A stretch of 57,519 bases of DNA, taken from positions 1 to 57,519 of the forward strand of contig NZ_MBLO01000244.1 of assembly GCF_001854805.1 (NCBI RefSeq), read 5' to 3'. The position numbers and the translations under genes were made by a program. Each line of letters opens with the position of its first letter. Position 1 is the first letter of the stretch. Positions 34,394 to 42,932 of the stretch are shown here, in pieces. The notes below the pieces were generated by a model. The model did no database searches, was not told the origin of the DNA, and saw nothing but the letters and a program-made list of their open reading frames with translations. This DNA comes from Pseudofrankia coriaricola (GTDB lineage Bacteria > Actinomycetota > Actinomycetes > Frankiales > Frankiaceae).

Positions 34394-35128
34394 ATGAAGA
34401 TCGCGGTCATCGGCACGGGCCTCATCGGATCCCAGGTCGCGCGGAAGCTCGCGGCGGCGGGCCACGAGGTCGGCGCGCACTCGCGTGCCACCGGCGTCGA
34501 CCTGCTCACCGGGGCGGGGCTCGACGAGGCGGTGCGCGGCGCCCAGGTCGTCGTGGACCTGACCAACTCCCCGACCTTCGACGAGGCCTCGGTGGACTTC
34601 TTCCGCACGTCGGTCACCAACCTGCTGGCCGCCGCGGAGCGGGCCGGCGCCAGCCATGTCGTCGCGCTGTCGATCGTCGGTGCCGACCAGGTGCCCGACC
34701 TGGTCTACTACCGCGCCAAGACCCTGCAGGAGGACCTGGTCAAGGCCGGGCCAGTCCCGTACTCGATCGTGCGCGCCACCCAGTTCATGGAGTTCGTCCC
34801 GGCGGTGCTGACCTGGACCACCGACGGCGACGTCGTGCGCCTGCCGGCCACGCCGATCCAGCCCATCGCCGCCGCCGAGGTCGCCGACGCCGTCGCCGGG
34901 GTCGCGGCCGGCGCCGCGCTGCGCGGCACGCGCGAGGTCGGCGGGCCAGATGTCTTCCCGCTCGACGAGCTGGGCCGCATCACCCTGGCCGCGACCGGCG
35001 ACAGCCACCAGGTCGTCACCGACGACACGGCGGGCATGTTCGCCGCGGTCAAGGGCGACGTGCTCACCACCTCGGAGGGTGCCCACATCGCCGCCACGCA
35101 CTACCGCGACTGGCTGCGGTCGCGCTGA
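34394..35128 (+). CDS. NmrA/SDR-like NAD(P)-binding oxidoreductase
   Basis: A 244-residue atypical SDR. It begins MKIAVIGTGLIGSQVARKLA, the dinucleotide-binding fold, and continues with VVVDLTNSPTF and HVVALSIVGAD; the YYRAK segment stands at the usual catalytic Tyr-Lys position. It is close to proteins annotated as NAD(P)H-binding/NmrA-like that reduce quinones or sense redox cofactors. The start ATG 34394 has AAGGAAGG upstream. Divergent from the Rrf2 regulator and preceded by its probable operator, it is likely part of a redox-stress response. Confidence 0.88.
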   Translation: MKIAVIGTGLIGSQVARKLAAAGHEVGAHSRATGVDLLTGAGLDEAVRGAQVVVDLTNSPTFDEASVDFFRTSVTNLLAAAERAGASHVVALSIVGADQVPDLVYYRAKTLQEDLVKAGPVPYSIVRATQFMEFVPAVLTWTTDGDVVRLPATPIQPIAAAEVADAVAGVAAGAALRGTREVGGPDVFPLDELGRITLAATGDSHQVVTDDTAGMFAAVKGDVLTTSEGAHIAATHYRDWLRSR

Positions 35129-35258
35129 CCCGGCGACCCGCCTCAACCCGGCCTGGCCGCCCCGATCTGATCCGATCCGGGCATCGCGCGCGCCGTAGTT
35201 GTCATACTCTGCCGGGGTTGCGCCTCCTGGCAGGCAGGGCGACAGAACAGAGGGCGTC

Positions 35259-36587
35259 ATGCGCAGGATCCTGATCGTCGGCGGCGGCTACGCCGGCTTC
35301 TACGCCGCCTGGAAACTGGAGCGGAAGCTCCGTTCCGGCGAGGCCGAGGTCACCCTCGTCGACCCTCGCCCGTACATGACCTACCAGCCGTTCCTGCCCG
35401 AGGTCGTGGCCGGCTCGGTCGAGGCGCGGCACGCCGCGGTGTCGCTGCGCCGCCACCTGCGCCGCACTCGGGTTGTCGCCGGCACGGTGACGGCCATCGA
35501 CCACGAGCACCGCGTCGTCACCGTCCAGCCCGCCGACGGGGACACGTTCGAGGTCACCTACGACCTGATCGTCGTCACCGCCGGCGCGGTCACGCGGAAG
35601 ATCCCCGTGCCCGGTATCGCCGAGCAGGCGATCGGCCTCAAGCACGTCGAGGAGGCCGTCGCCATCCGGGACCAGCTGCTCACCGCGTTCGACCGGGCCG
35701 CCGCGCTCCCGCCCGGGCCGCGGCGGCGCAAGCTGCTCACGGTCACCTTCGTCGGCGGTGGTTTCTCCGGGGTGGAGGGGTTCGGCGAGCTGTTGTCGCT
35801 GGCGACAGCGCTGTTCAAGCGCTACCCGGAGCTGCGCCGTGACGAGCTGGGGTTCCACCTGGTCGAGGCCTCCGGCCGCATCCTGCCCGAGGTCACCGAC
35901 CGGCCGGGACGCTGGGTGGTGCGCTCGCTGGAGCAGCGGGGCGCGCACGTCCACCTGAAGACCCAGGTGACGTCCGCCGTCGACGGGCACGTGGTGCTCT
36001 CCACCGGCGTGGAGTTCGACTCGGAGCTGATCATCTGGACGGTGGGCAACGGCGGGAACCCGGTCATCGGCAGGCACACCGATCTCCCGGTCGACGAGCG
36101 CGGCCTGGTCGTCGTCCGGCCGGACCTGCGGATCGGCACCGAGAGCGACCCCGTGCCCGACGCCTGGGCGGCCGGTGACGACGCCGCCGTGCCCGACCTC
36201 GCGTCGGCTGTCCCGGGCGCGCGCACCGTGCCCAACGCCCAGAACGCCTACCGCCAGGGAAAGCTGCTGGCCCACAACCTCGTCGCCACCCTGCGGGGCC
36301 GGGAGCCGAAGAAGTACGTGCACCACAGCCTGGGCGCCGTCGCGACCCTGGGCCTCGGCCACGGCATCTTCCAGTATCGGCGCATCGTCATCACGGGGCT
36401 GCCGGCGTGGCTCATGCACCGCGGCTACCACATGCTGGCCGTGCCGAGCTGGGAGCGCAAGGCCCGGGTCTTCGCCATCTGGCTGACCGCCGCGCTGTTC
36501 GGCCGCGACACCCTCTCGCTGGCCGCCGTGCAGCACCCCCGGGCCGCCTTCGTCAGCGGTGGCGAGCCGTCCGTCCTTCCGGAGTAG
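35259..36587 (+). CDS. type II NADH dehydrogenase-like FAD/NAD(P) oxidoreductase
   Basis: A 442-residue pyridine-nucleotide-disulphide oxidoreductase of the NDH-2 group. The FAD site is ILIVGGGYAGFYAAWKLE at the start, the NAD site VTFVGGGFSGVEGFGELLSL near residue 165, and the second FAD motif WAAGDDAAVPD. The C-terminal amphipathic region with WERKARVFAIW is the usual membrane anchor. NDH-2 passes electrons from NADH to menaquinone without pumping protons. The start ATG 35259 has AGAGGG upstream. It lies just downstream of the NmrA-like gene, but with 130 bases between, so separate expression is likely. Confidence 0.88.
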   Translation: MRRILIVGGGYAGFYAAWKLERKLRSGEAEVTLVDPRPYMTYQPFLPEVVAGSVEARHAAVSLRRHLRRTRVVAGTVTAIDHEHRVVTVQPADGDTFEVTYDLIVVTAGAVTRKIPVPGIAEQAIGLKHVEEAVAIRDQLLTAFDRAAALPPGPRRRKLLTVTFVGGGFSGVEGFGELLSLATALFKRYPELRRDELGFHLVEASGRILPEVTDRPGRWVVRSLEQRGAHVHLKTQVTSAVDGHVVLSTGVEFDSELIIWTVGNGGNPVIGRHTDLPVDERGLVVVRPDLRIGTESDPVPDAWAAGDDAAVPDLASAVPGARTVPNAQNAYRQGKLLAHNLVATLRGREPKKYVHHSLGAVATLGLGHGIFQYRRIVITGLPAWLMHRGYHMLAVPSWERKARVFAIWLTAALFGRDTLSLAAVQHPRAAFVSGGEPSVLPE

Positions 36588-36611
36588 GACGGACCGCGAC
36601 CGACCTCCGAA

Positions 36612-36642
36612 GGCCCGGGGCCCGGCCGCCGCACCCCGGGCC
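36612..36642 (+). terminator. GC-rich hairpin after the NADH dehydrogenase gene
   Basis: GGCCCGGGG and CCCCGGGCC make a 9-base perfect stem with a 13-base loop, 25 bases after the stop. There is no U-tract, which is common for this group. Confidence 0.45.
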
Positions 36643-36841
36643 CCGGACCCGGCCGCTGGGCCCGGACACCGACCCCTTGAGCCCAGGCCCAGCCGTCGGC
36701 GCGCTCCGGGCCCTCGCACCCCGCTCACCTCCGCCTACACGGGCTCGGCCCGCGTCCCAGACTTGGTCTGAGCTGCCGGAATGGGGCGCGATGGATCTAC
36801 ACTTGCGTGAGCTTGCGGTGCCACAGGGGAGAGAGACGCCG

Positions 36842-37291
36842 ATGACCACGCCAGGGCAGCCGACCGGCAGTTTTAACTACGCGCCTCCCGGGTCGACGGG
36901 CGGCGCAGCGATTCCACCCCCGTCGGCCCCGGCGGCTCCCACGGCGCCGCGAGGTCCCGGGGCACCGGGCGCCCCCGTGCCGCCGACGCAGCCACGGGGG
37001 GCCAGGTCACGGCTGCCGGGGAGGCGCCAGCGCGGCGGCGGGGTCAGCTGGGTGGTCTACGCGGCGACCGTCATCGTGCTCGTCCTCGCGATCCTCGTCG
37101 TGCTGTTCGTCGCCCAGAACGACCAGCGGGTGACCATCTGGCTGTTCGGCACCCGCAAGTACATGTCGGTGGCCGGCGCGCTCAGCATCGCCGCCGCCGC
37201 CGGGCTGGTCGTCGGGCTGCTGCTCGGCGTCATCACCCAGATCCCGGTGCGCCGCAAGCTGCGGGCCGCCAAGCGCCGCCTGGAGGGCTGA
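36842..37291 (+). CDS. LapA (DUF1049) domain membrane protein with proline-rich N-terminus
   Basis: A 149-residue protein. Residues 1-70 are Pro/Ala/Gly-rich and end with a basic stretch (RSRLPGRRQR). Then come the first membrane helix VVYAATVIVLVLAILVVLFV, FVAQNDQRVTIWLFG (the LapA signature), and a second helix GALSIAAAAGLVVGLLLGVI followed by a basic helix. LapA-like proteins sit in the inner membrane; in Gram-negatives they help lipopolysaccharide assembly, and their role in actinobacteria is unknown. ATG 36842 follows a GGGGAGAGAG sequence. Confidence 0.82.
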   Translation: MTTPGQPTGSFNYAPPGSTGGAAIPPPSAPAAPTAPRGPGAPGAPVPPTQPRGARSRLPGRRQRGGGVSWVVYAATVIVLVLAILVVLFVAQNDQRVTIWLFGTRKYMSVAGALSIAAAAGLVVGLLLGVITQIPVRRKLRAAKRRLEG

Positions 37292-37413
37292 CCGGCCCGC
37301 CGGCCCGGGCCCTCCGGGCGCGCGCGCTGGCGCGGGATCGGCGAGGGCGGGCGAAGTGAGAGCTGGGTCGCGAACGGACTGGTGACGGTGGCGGGCCGGA
37401 TATCGTCCGGCTC

Positions 37414-37989
37414 GTGACGGCGTCTCGAACCGATCTCCCGGCCGACGCGACGGCGCCGGTGCGCCATCCGGACGCGCCGGCGCCGGGTACCGCGGTGCCC
37501 GCCCACTACGCGCACTGCTTCGGGTGCGGGGCCGCCGAGGAGCACGGGCTGCATCTGGCGATCGTCGCCGGCGAGGGCGTCGAGCTCGCGGCGACGCTGG
37601 AGGTCACCGAGCACCATCAGGGCGCCCCAGGTCTCGCGCACGGCGGGCTGCTGGCGTCGGCGCTCGACGAGATCCTCGGCATGCTCGGCCATCTGACGCG
37701 GATGAGCTGCGTCACCGCCCGGCTGGAGACCGACTTCCGGCGGCCGGTGCCGGTGGGCTCGACGCTGCACCTGCGCTCCCGGGCCGACGGCGTCGCCGGG
37801 CGCAAGCTGTACGCGAGCGCCGAGGGGCGCCTGGGCGCCACCGACGGGCCGGTCGCGGTCCGGGCTCGCGCCCTGTTCGTCCAGGTCGGCCTGGAACACT
37901 TCGCGGAGCACGGCCGAGCCGAGGAGCTTGAGGCGGTCGCCCGCGACCCGCACCTGATCAGCATCCCGGACTACACCGTCAACCCATAG
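37414..37989 (+). CDS. PaaI-family hotdog thioesterase
   Basis: A 191-residue hotdog protein. After a 25-residue variable lead it has CFGCGAAEEHGLHL, then the hotdog helix GLAHGGLLASALDEILG with the HGG-type turn, and FRRPVPVGSTLHLRSRADG. The CFGCG opening is shared with many actinobacterial acyl-CoA thioesterases. GTG 37414 is the likely start. It lies between the LapA gene and parA, apparently monocistronic. Substrate unknown. Confidence 0.85.
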   Translation: MTASRTDLPADATAPVRHPDAPAPGTAVPAHYAHCFGCGAAEEHGLHLAIVAGEGVELAATLEVTEHHQGAPGLAHGGLLASALDEILGMLGHLTRMSCVTARLETDFRRPVPVGSTLHLRSRADGVAGRKLYASAEGRLGATDGPVAVRARALFVQVGLEHFAEHGRAEELEAVARDPHLISIPDYTVNP

Positions 37990-38226
37990 CGGGACGTCGT
38001 CCGTCGTCCCCGGCGCGTGGGGCCGCGTGGGGCCGGCGCCGCGGGCTCGAGCTCAGGCCCGGACATGACGGGGGGTGCGCGCGAGGCCGGCCGGGACAGG
38101 TGGTAAGCGGATTTGGCGGATGCACGCGACACGCCGTGATGGGGCCACCCATAGCCGCTTACGGCCCGTCTTGTCGGTACGCTCCAGTCGCGGCCAAGGT
38201 CTGCTGCTGGACCAGCGGCTGGTGCT

Positions 38227-39258
38227 GTGCCACCGGCCGTGCCGCCCCTCGCGGAAATGGCAGGTTCATTCGTGGCTGGATTCTCCGACGCGCCCTCGGT
38301 GGGCGGTGCTTCCCGGGTGCCCTTCGGTGAGGTCACCATCGAGAAGCCGCGGATCCCCGAGGAAGGCCGCCTCGAGCTGGCCCACGACGACGACAAGGTC
38401 GGCCAGCGGGGTCCGACGGGACGGCCGATGCCGCTGTTCCCGGTGCCCGAGCCGCTGACGTCGCACGGTCCCGCCTGGGTGCTCGCCATGTGCAACCAGA
38501 AGGGCGGGGTCGGCAAGACCACGAGCACCATCAACCTGGGCGCCGCGCTCGCCGAGTACGGCCGCCGGGTGCTGCTCGTCGACTTCGACCCGCAGGGCGC
38601 GCTGTCGGTCGGCCTGGGCATCAACCCCAACCAGTTCGAGCTGACCGTGCACGACCTGCTGCTCGGCGGTGGTGACACGGACATCAACGACGTCATCATC
38701 GAGACCCAGGTCGAGAACCTCGACCTGCTGCCCAGCAACATCGACCTGTCGGCCGGCGAGGTGCTGCTCGTCAGCGAGGTCGGCCGCGAGCACAGCCTGA
38801 CGCGCACCCTGAGGCCGGTCCTCGACGAATACGACGTCATTTTGGTCGACTGCCAACCGTCGCTCGGCCTGCTGACGGTGAACGCGCTTACGGCCGCCGA
38901 CGCCGTGATCATCCCATTGGAGTGCGAGTACTTCGCGCTGCGTGGTGTCGCGCTGCTGCTGCAGACCATCGACAAGATCAGGGACCGGCTCAACTCCCGC
39001 CTCGACCTGGCCGGGATCCTCGCGACCATGTACGACGCCCGCACCCTGCACGCCCGCGAGGTGCTCGCCCGGGTCGTCGAGCGCTTCCCGGACGAGGTGT
39101 TCCACACGGTGATCAACCGGACGGTCCGTTTCCCGGAGACGACCGTCGCCGGCGAGCCGATCACCACCTACGCTCCGACCTCCGTCGGCGCGGCCGGCTA
39201 CCGCCGTCTCGCCCGCGAGCTCATCTCCCGCCGGGTGACGCCGCCGGTTGTCGGCTAG
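38227..39258 (+). CDS. ParA-family ATPase adjacent to the scpAB locus
   Basis: A 343-residue (or 333 from ATG 38257) MinD/ParA P-loop ATPase. The deviant Walker A is CNQKGGVGKTTSTINLG near residue 90, DFDPQGALS follows, and Walker B is VILVDCQPSLGLL. An 80-residue N-terminal extension contains Asp/Glu-rich and Pro-rich parts, as in the second actinobacterial ParA found near scpA rather than at the origin. It probably organises a cargo or contributes to chromosome segregation. Conserved synteny with scpA and scpB downstream (via the M50-like gene) supports a shared role; no ParB is adjacent. A hairpin directly after the stop ends the transcript. Confidence 0.88.
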   Translation: MPPAVPPLAEMAGSFVAGFSDAPSVGGASRVPFGEVTIEKPRIPEEGRLELAHDDDKVGQRGPTGRPMPLFPVPEPLTSHGPAWVLAMCNQKGGVGKTTSTINLGAALAEYGRRVLLVDFDPQGALSVGLGINPNQFELTVHDLLLGGGDTDINDVIIETQVENLDLLPSNIDLSAGEVLLVSEVGREHSLTRTLRPVLDEYDVILVDCQPSLGLLTVNALTAADAVIIPLECEYFALRGVALLLQTIDKIRDRLNSRLDLAGILATMYDARTLHAREVLARVVERFPDEVFHTVINRTVRFPETTVAGEPITTYAPTSVGAAGYRRLARELISRRVTPPVVG

Positions 39259-39284
39259 GGCGGCGGGCGCTGGACGCGCCGCCC
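39258..39284 (+). terminator. hairpin at the parA stop codon
   Basis: GGGCGGCG and CGCCGCCC pair around an 11-base loop, starting at the last base of the stop codon. Confidence 0.55.
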
Positions 39285-39352
39285 GCCTGTCGGACGCTGA
39301 GCGGCGTGCGGCGCTGGACGCGCGCCCTGCCTGTCGGACGCTGAGCGTCCTC
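39268..39352. repeat. two-copy direct repeat after parA
   Basis: A block containing GCGCTGGACGCGC and CCTGTCGGACGCTGAGCG occurs twice with about 43-base spacing. It is non-coding and precedes the larger 123-base repeats. Confidence 0.6.
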
Positions 39353-39405
39353 CCTGCGTGGTGACGGCTACATGCGTATGGCCGTGGTTGCTGTGGTGCT
39401 GGGTC

Positions 39406-39690
39406 GAGGACGTGGCTGGGTTGGTGCTGCGCTTGAGGCGCCGTCACCTCGCTGTGGTTGCGTGTTGCCTGGGTCTGGCGGTGCTCCTGGCTGCTGGCCG
39501 CTGGCGGTGGCGGGGGTGGTGCCAGGCTGAGGACGTGGCTGGGTTGGTGGTGCGCTTGAGGCGCCGTCACCTCGCTGTGGTTGCGGGTCGCCTGGGTCTG
39601 GCGGTGCTCCTGGCTGCTGGCCGCTGGCGGTGGCGGGGGTGGTGCCGGGCTGAGGACGTGGCTGGGTTGGTGCTGAGCCAGAGGCGCCGT
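39406..39690. repeat. 123-base tandem repeat, two full copies and part of a third
   Basis: Units start at GAGGACGTGGCTGGGTTGGT at 39406, 39529 and 39652, so the period is exactly 123 bases (41 codons). Copies one and two differ at only a few positions; the third diverges after about 30 bases. The repeat is open in frame on both strands (plus: AEDVAGLVVRLRRRHLAVVA repeated; minus: a Pro/Ser/His-rich repeat), but there is no ribosome site or domain. I regard it as a non-coding minisatellite in the spacer between parA and the M50-like gene. Confidence 0.85.
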
Positions 39691-39850
39691 CGCCATCCCT
39701 GGCGTTGCGCGGGTCAGTAGCTTGGGTGCCCGGCCACCCGCCTGGTCGCCGCCCGCTGGGGGAAGTGCGACCCGGGAGTGGGAGAATCGGCGCCTACTTC
39801 GGCGTTGTAGGGACGACGGAGACGGACGAACTGGAGGCGGACGACCTCTC

Positions 39851-40540
39851 GTGCTGTTCCACCTGGCCGAGCCCGCGGCGCTGCTCGGGATTTTCCTTGC
39901 CCTGGTCATCGGGGTCTACGCCCACGACACCGCCCAGATCTTCGCCGCAAGGCTGGTGCGCGACCCGACGCCGCTGCGGTCCGGGCGGCTGAAGGCGAGA
40001 CCGCTCCCGACCCGGGTGGGCCCCTTCAGCGCGGTCGCGATGCTCATCGCCGGCAACGGCTGGACCGAGCCGATCCGGATGAACGAGGTCTGGCGCAAGC
40101 GCCGGTTCCACGTCAGCGCGGCGATCCTCGCCGGGCCGCTCGCCTACCTGCTGCTCGCCTTCGGGGCGTTGGCGGGGGTCGCGGGCCTGTCCGAGCCGGC
40201 CACGCTGGTCATCGGCGACCGGACCATCGAGTACGACAGCATCGACAGCTTCCCGGCGGAGCTGCTGCTCTCGATGGCCGTCACCTTTGCCGCCATGTTC
40301 ATTCTGAGCCTGATCCCGATCCCGCCGACCGACGGCGGCCGGTTGCTGTTCCTGCTCGGCCCGCAGTCACCCGGCTGGCGCAACGCGAACTACAAACTCA
40401 CCGAGACCCACCTCGGCATCATCCTGCTGCTGGTGATCCTCCTCGTTCCGATCCTGCTGCCGAGCCTTCCCTCGATCGTCGGCCAGCTCGTGCCACCGCT
40501 GCTGCGCGGCCTCGGCGACATCGTCGGCATCAGCCTGTAG
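39851..40540 (+). CDS. M50 (site-2 protease)-like membrane protein with degenerate zinc motif
   Basis: A 229-residue polytopic protein with four or five hydrophobic helices. It aligns with bacterial M50 site-2 proteases: the first helix ends in VYAHDTAQIFAARL where active enzymes have HExxH, GWTEPIRM matches the usual GWAKPV segment, ILAGPLAYLLLAF the AGP helix, and LIPIPPTDGGR the NPxDG loop. The catalytic glutamate and second histidine are replaced (HDTAQ), so proteolysis is unlikely. GTG 39851 has GGAGG about 13 bases upstream. Placement between parA and scpA suggests a conserved chromosome-segregation neighbourhood; role unknown. Confidence 0.78.
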   Translation: MLFHLAEPAALLGIFLALVIGVYAHDTAQIFAARLVRDPTPLRSGRLKARPLPTRVGPFSAVAMLIAGNGWTEPIRMNEVWRKRRFHVSAAILAGPLAYLLLAFGALAGVAGLSEPATLVIGDRTIEYDSIDSFPAELLLSMAVTFAAMFILSLIPIPPTDGGRLLFLLGPQSPGWRNANYKLTETHLGIILLLVILLVPILLPSLPSIVGQLVPPLLRGLGDIVGISL

Positions 40541-40725
40541 ACCAGCGGCGGCCTGTCGGCCAGCGGCACGCGGTTGTCCGTAGCTGGACCGGACGTGTTC
40601 GCACGGGGTGCTCAGGTGGCCATGTGCCGGCGCCACGCTGCCGCAGGCCGCCGGCCTGGGCACGCGGCCGGGCGCTGTGGGCGGCATGTCCGCGGGCCGT
40701 CGGTGATCGGCGGTAACGTTGCGCC

Positions 40726-41823
40726 ATGCCGCCGGCTCACTCCTCCCTCCCCTCGGGGACGGCCGGGCTGCATGCTGTTCCCGACCCGACCGACCCGACC
40801 GACCCGACCGACCCGACCGACCCGACCGACCCGACCGACCCGGGCGGTGAGGCCGGTGAGGCCGCGGTCGGCCCGGCCGCCGATGCGCCCTCACCCGACA
40901 TCCCGGGCCCGCAGGCGAGGCCCGATCACGCGGACAGCGGCCCGCTGGACGGGGTGCTGACCGGGCGGAGCGGGCGCTCAGATGTGTTCGTCGTCGAGCT
41001 GGAGAACTTCTCCGGGCCGTTCGACCTGCTGCTGTCACTGATCGCCAAGCACAAGATGGACGTCACCGAGGTGGCGCTGGCCAAGGTCACCGACGAGTTC
41101 GTGGCGCACATCCGGCGGCTCGGCGACCGGTTCGACCTCGGGCAGGCCACCGAGTTCCTGGTGATCGCCGCGACCCTGCTGGACCTGAAGGCCGCCCGGC
41201 TGCTGCCGTCGTCGGGCAGCGAGACCGACGACGAGGACCTCGCGCTGCTCGAGGCGCGTGACCTGCTGTTCGCCCGCCTGCTCCAGTACAAGGCCTACAA
41301 GGAAGCCGCCGCGATCTTCCAGACGCTGATGGCGCTGGAGGCCCGGCACACCCCGCGGGCGGTGCTGCTGGAGCCGCGCTACGCGGCCGCGCTGCCCGAG
41401 GTGCAGATCACCATCGGCCCGTCGGAGCTGGCGGCGCTCGCCGCGAAGCTGCGGGAGCCGGTGCTGCCGCCGCTGGTCGCCACCGACCACGTGCACGCCC
41501 CACGGGTGAGCGTTCGCGAGCACATGCTCGTCGTCATCCAGCGGTTGCGGGAGCTTGGTGTCGCGTCGTTCCGCACGCTGTGCGTCGGCTGCCTGGAGAC
41601 GATCGAGGTCGTCGCCCGGTTCCTGGCGCTGCTGGAGCTGTTCCGCGAGGGCCGGATCTCCTTCGAGCAGGACCTGCCGCTCGGCGAGCTGGTCGTGCGC
41701 TGGTCCGAGCAGCAGCCGGACAACCTCGACATCGGCGGCGGCCTCGTCCCGGTCGCCGAGCTGGCCGCCCGCAGCAGCTTCGACGAGGACGAGGACGGCG
41801 TGCACGACGAGGAGGGGCGTTGA
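40726..41823 (+). CDS. scpA: segregation and condensation protein A
   Basis: A 365-residue kleisin that bridges SMC heads with ScpB. The conserved core starts near residue 86: VFVVELENFSGPFDLLLSLI, then KHKMDVTEVALAKVTDEFVA, with a C-terminal winged helix ending in EQDLPLGELVVRW. The N-terminal 85 residues are disordered and contain a seven-fold Asp-Pro(-Thr) repeat. The ATG 40726 start gives this extension; internal starts near 40980 would give the normal-length protein. Its stop overlaps the TTG start of scpB, so the pair is translationally coupled. Confidence 0.93.
   Translation: MPPAHSSLPSGTAGLHAVPDPTDPTDPTDPTDPTDPTDPGGEAGEAAVGPAADAPSPDIPGPQARPDHADSGPLDGVLTGRSGRSDVFVVELENFSGPFDLLLSLIAKHKMDVTEVALAKVTDEFVAHIRRLGDRFDLGQATEFLVIAATLLDLKAARLLPSSGSETDDEDLALLEARDLLFARLLQYKAYKEAAAIFQTLMALEARHTPRAVLLEPRYAAALPEVQITIGPSELAALAAKLREPVLPPLVATDHVHAPRVSVREHMLVVIQRLRELGVASFRTLCVGCLETIEVVARFLALLELFREGRISFEQDLPLGELVVRWSEQQPDNLDIGGGLVPVAELAARSSFDEDEDGVHDEEGR
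40783..40842 (+). repeat. 9-base tandem repeat coding (Asp-Pro-Thr)6-Asp-Pro
   Basis: The unit GACCCGACC is repeated six times and ends with GACCCG. It lies inside the N-terminal extension of scpA. Such arrays change copy number by slippage without breaking the frame. Confidence 0.9.
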
Positions 41824-42692
41824 CCGAGGCCACCGGTGACACCACGGGTACCGGCGACGGCGAGACCGCGGGCGGCATCCCGTGGCCGCGGGTCATTCCC
41901 GACCGTCCCCCCGAGCCGCGGGCCGACCCCATGGCCGACTCGACGGACGGTGCCGCCTCGGCGGACACCGCCGCCCCCGACACATCTGCTCCCGACACAT
42001 CTGCTCCCGGCACGTCCGCCCCTGACAGGCAGGGCCGCGAGCCTGGCGCGGCGGCGGACGTGGCCACGGCGGCGGACGCCACGGACGCGGCAGGCGCCAC
42101 GGACGCGGCGGACAGGACGGAGGCCCCGGACGCGGCGGACACCGCGGACCGGCCGCCGCTGCGGACGCTCGTCGAGGCGGTGCTGATGGTCGCCGAGAAG
42201 CCGGTCGGCGTCGCCGAGTTCGCGACCGGGCTGGAGGCGCTGGCGCTGGACGTCGAGCGGGTGCTCGCCGAGCTCGCCGCCGAGTACCGCCGCGACGGCC
42301 GGGGCTTCGACCTGCGCCACGTCGGCGGCGGCTGGCGCTTCTACACGGCGGAGGACTGCGCGCCGTGGGTGGAGAAGTTCGTGCTCGCCGGGCAGATGTC
42401 GCGGCTGTCACAGGCCGCGCTCGAGACGCTGGCCGTCGTCGCCTACCAGCAGCCGGTAAGCCGCGGCCGGATCTCGGCGGTCCGCGGCGTCTCCGCCGAC
42501 GGCGTGATCCGGACACTGACCGCCCGCGGGCTGGTCGAGGAGGCCACCACCGACCCGGAGACCGGCGCGATCCTCTACCGCACGACCGACTACTTCCTGG
42601 AGCGGATGGGCCTGCGTTCCCTGGACGAGCTCCCGCCCCTCGCGCCGCTGCTGCCTGGCATCGACGACATCGAGGACATCATCGCCCCCTGA
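41820..42692 (+). CDS. scpB: segregation and condensation protein B
   Basis: A 290-residue ScpB. The two winged-helix domains begin near residue 115: LRTLVEAVLMVAEKPVGVAE and later LSQAALETLAVVAYQQPVSR, then TTDYFLERMGLRSLDELPPL at the end. The first 110 residues are an Ala/Thr/Asp-rich disordered stretch with repeated SAPDT units. I start it at TTG 41820, which overlaps the scpA stop in TTGA and has AGGAGGGG upstream; the frame reaching back to 41580 is inside scpA. ScpB dimers bind ScpA and regulate SMC loading. Confidence 0.93.
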   Translation: MTEATGDTTGTGDGETAGGIPWPRVIPDRPPEPRADPMADSTDGAASADTAAPDTSAPDTSAPGTSAPDRQGREPGAAADVATAADATDAAGATDAADRTEAPDAADTADRPPLRTLVEAVLMVAEKPVGVAEFATGLEALALDVERVLAELAAEYRRDGRGFDLRHVGGGWRFYTAEDCAPWVEKFVLAGQMSRLSQAALETLAVVAYQQPVSRGRISAVRGVSADGVIRTLTARGLVEEATTDPETGAILYRTTDYFLERMGLRSLDELPPLAPLLPGIDDIEDIIAP

Positions 42693-42739
42693 CCCCCGCC
42701 TCACTTCTGCGCCTGGCTGTCCGTGGGGTCCCCCGGGTT

Positions 42740-42793
42740 CCTCCCGGATCGGCGACAGGGTTCCTGCCGGATCGGCGGAGCCGATCTGGGAGG
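42740..42793 (+). terminator. inverted repeat and direct repeats downstream of scpB
   Basis: CCTCCCGGATCGGC (42740-42753) pairs with GCCGATCTGGGAGG (42780-42793), 13 of 14 positions, around 26 bases. GATCTGGGAGGT repeats again at 42799. It may be a terminator or a processed structure between scpB and the pseudouridine synthase gene. Confidence 0.45.
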
Positions 42794-42932
42794 TAAGCGA
42801 TCTGGGAGGTCTGCTGGGAGGTCCGGATTGGCCGCCGAATGGCGTAGACCCGGACGTTCCGGTGTGGGTTGGGCCGACACCTAGCCAATCGGTGGGGGAG
42901 GCCGTGATGAACTGGAAGGGGACCCGTCGGCG

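Noticed and set aside
39406-39690. Possible CRISPR array
   Set aside because: The repeats are 123 bases with no unique spacers and no cas genes; this is a minisatellite.
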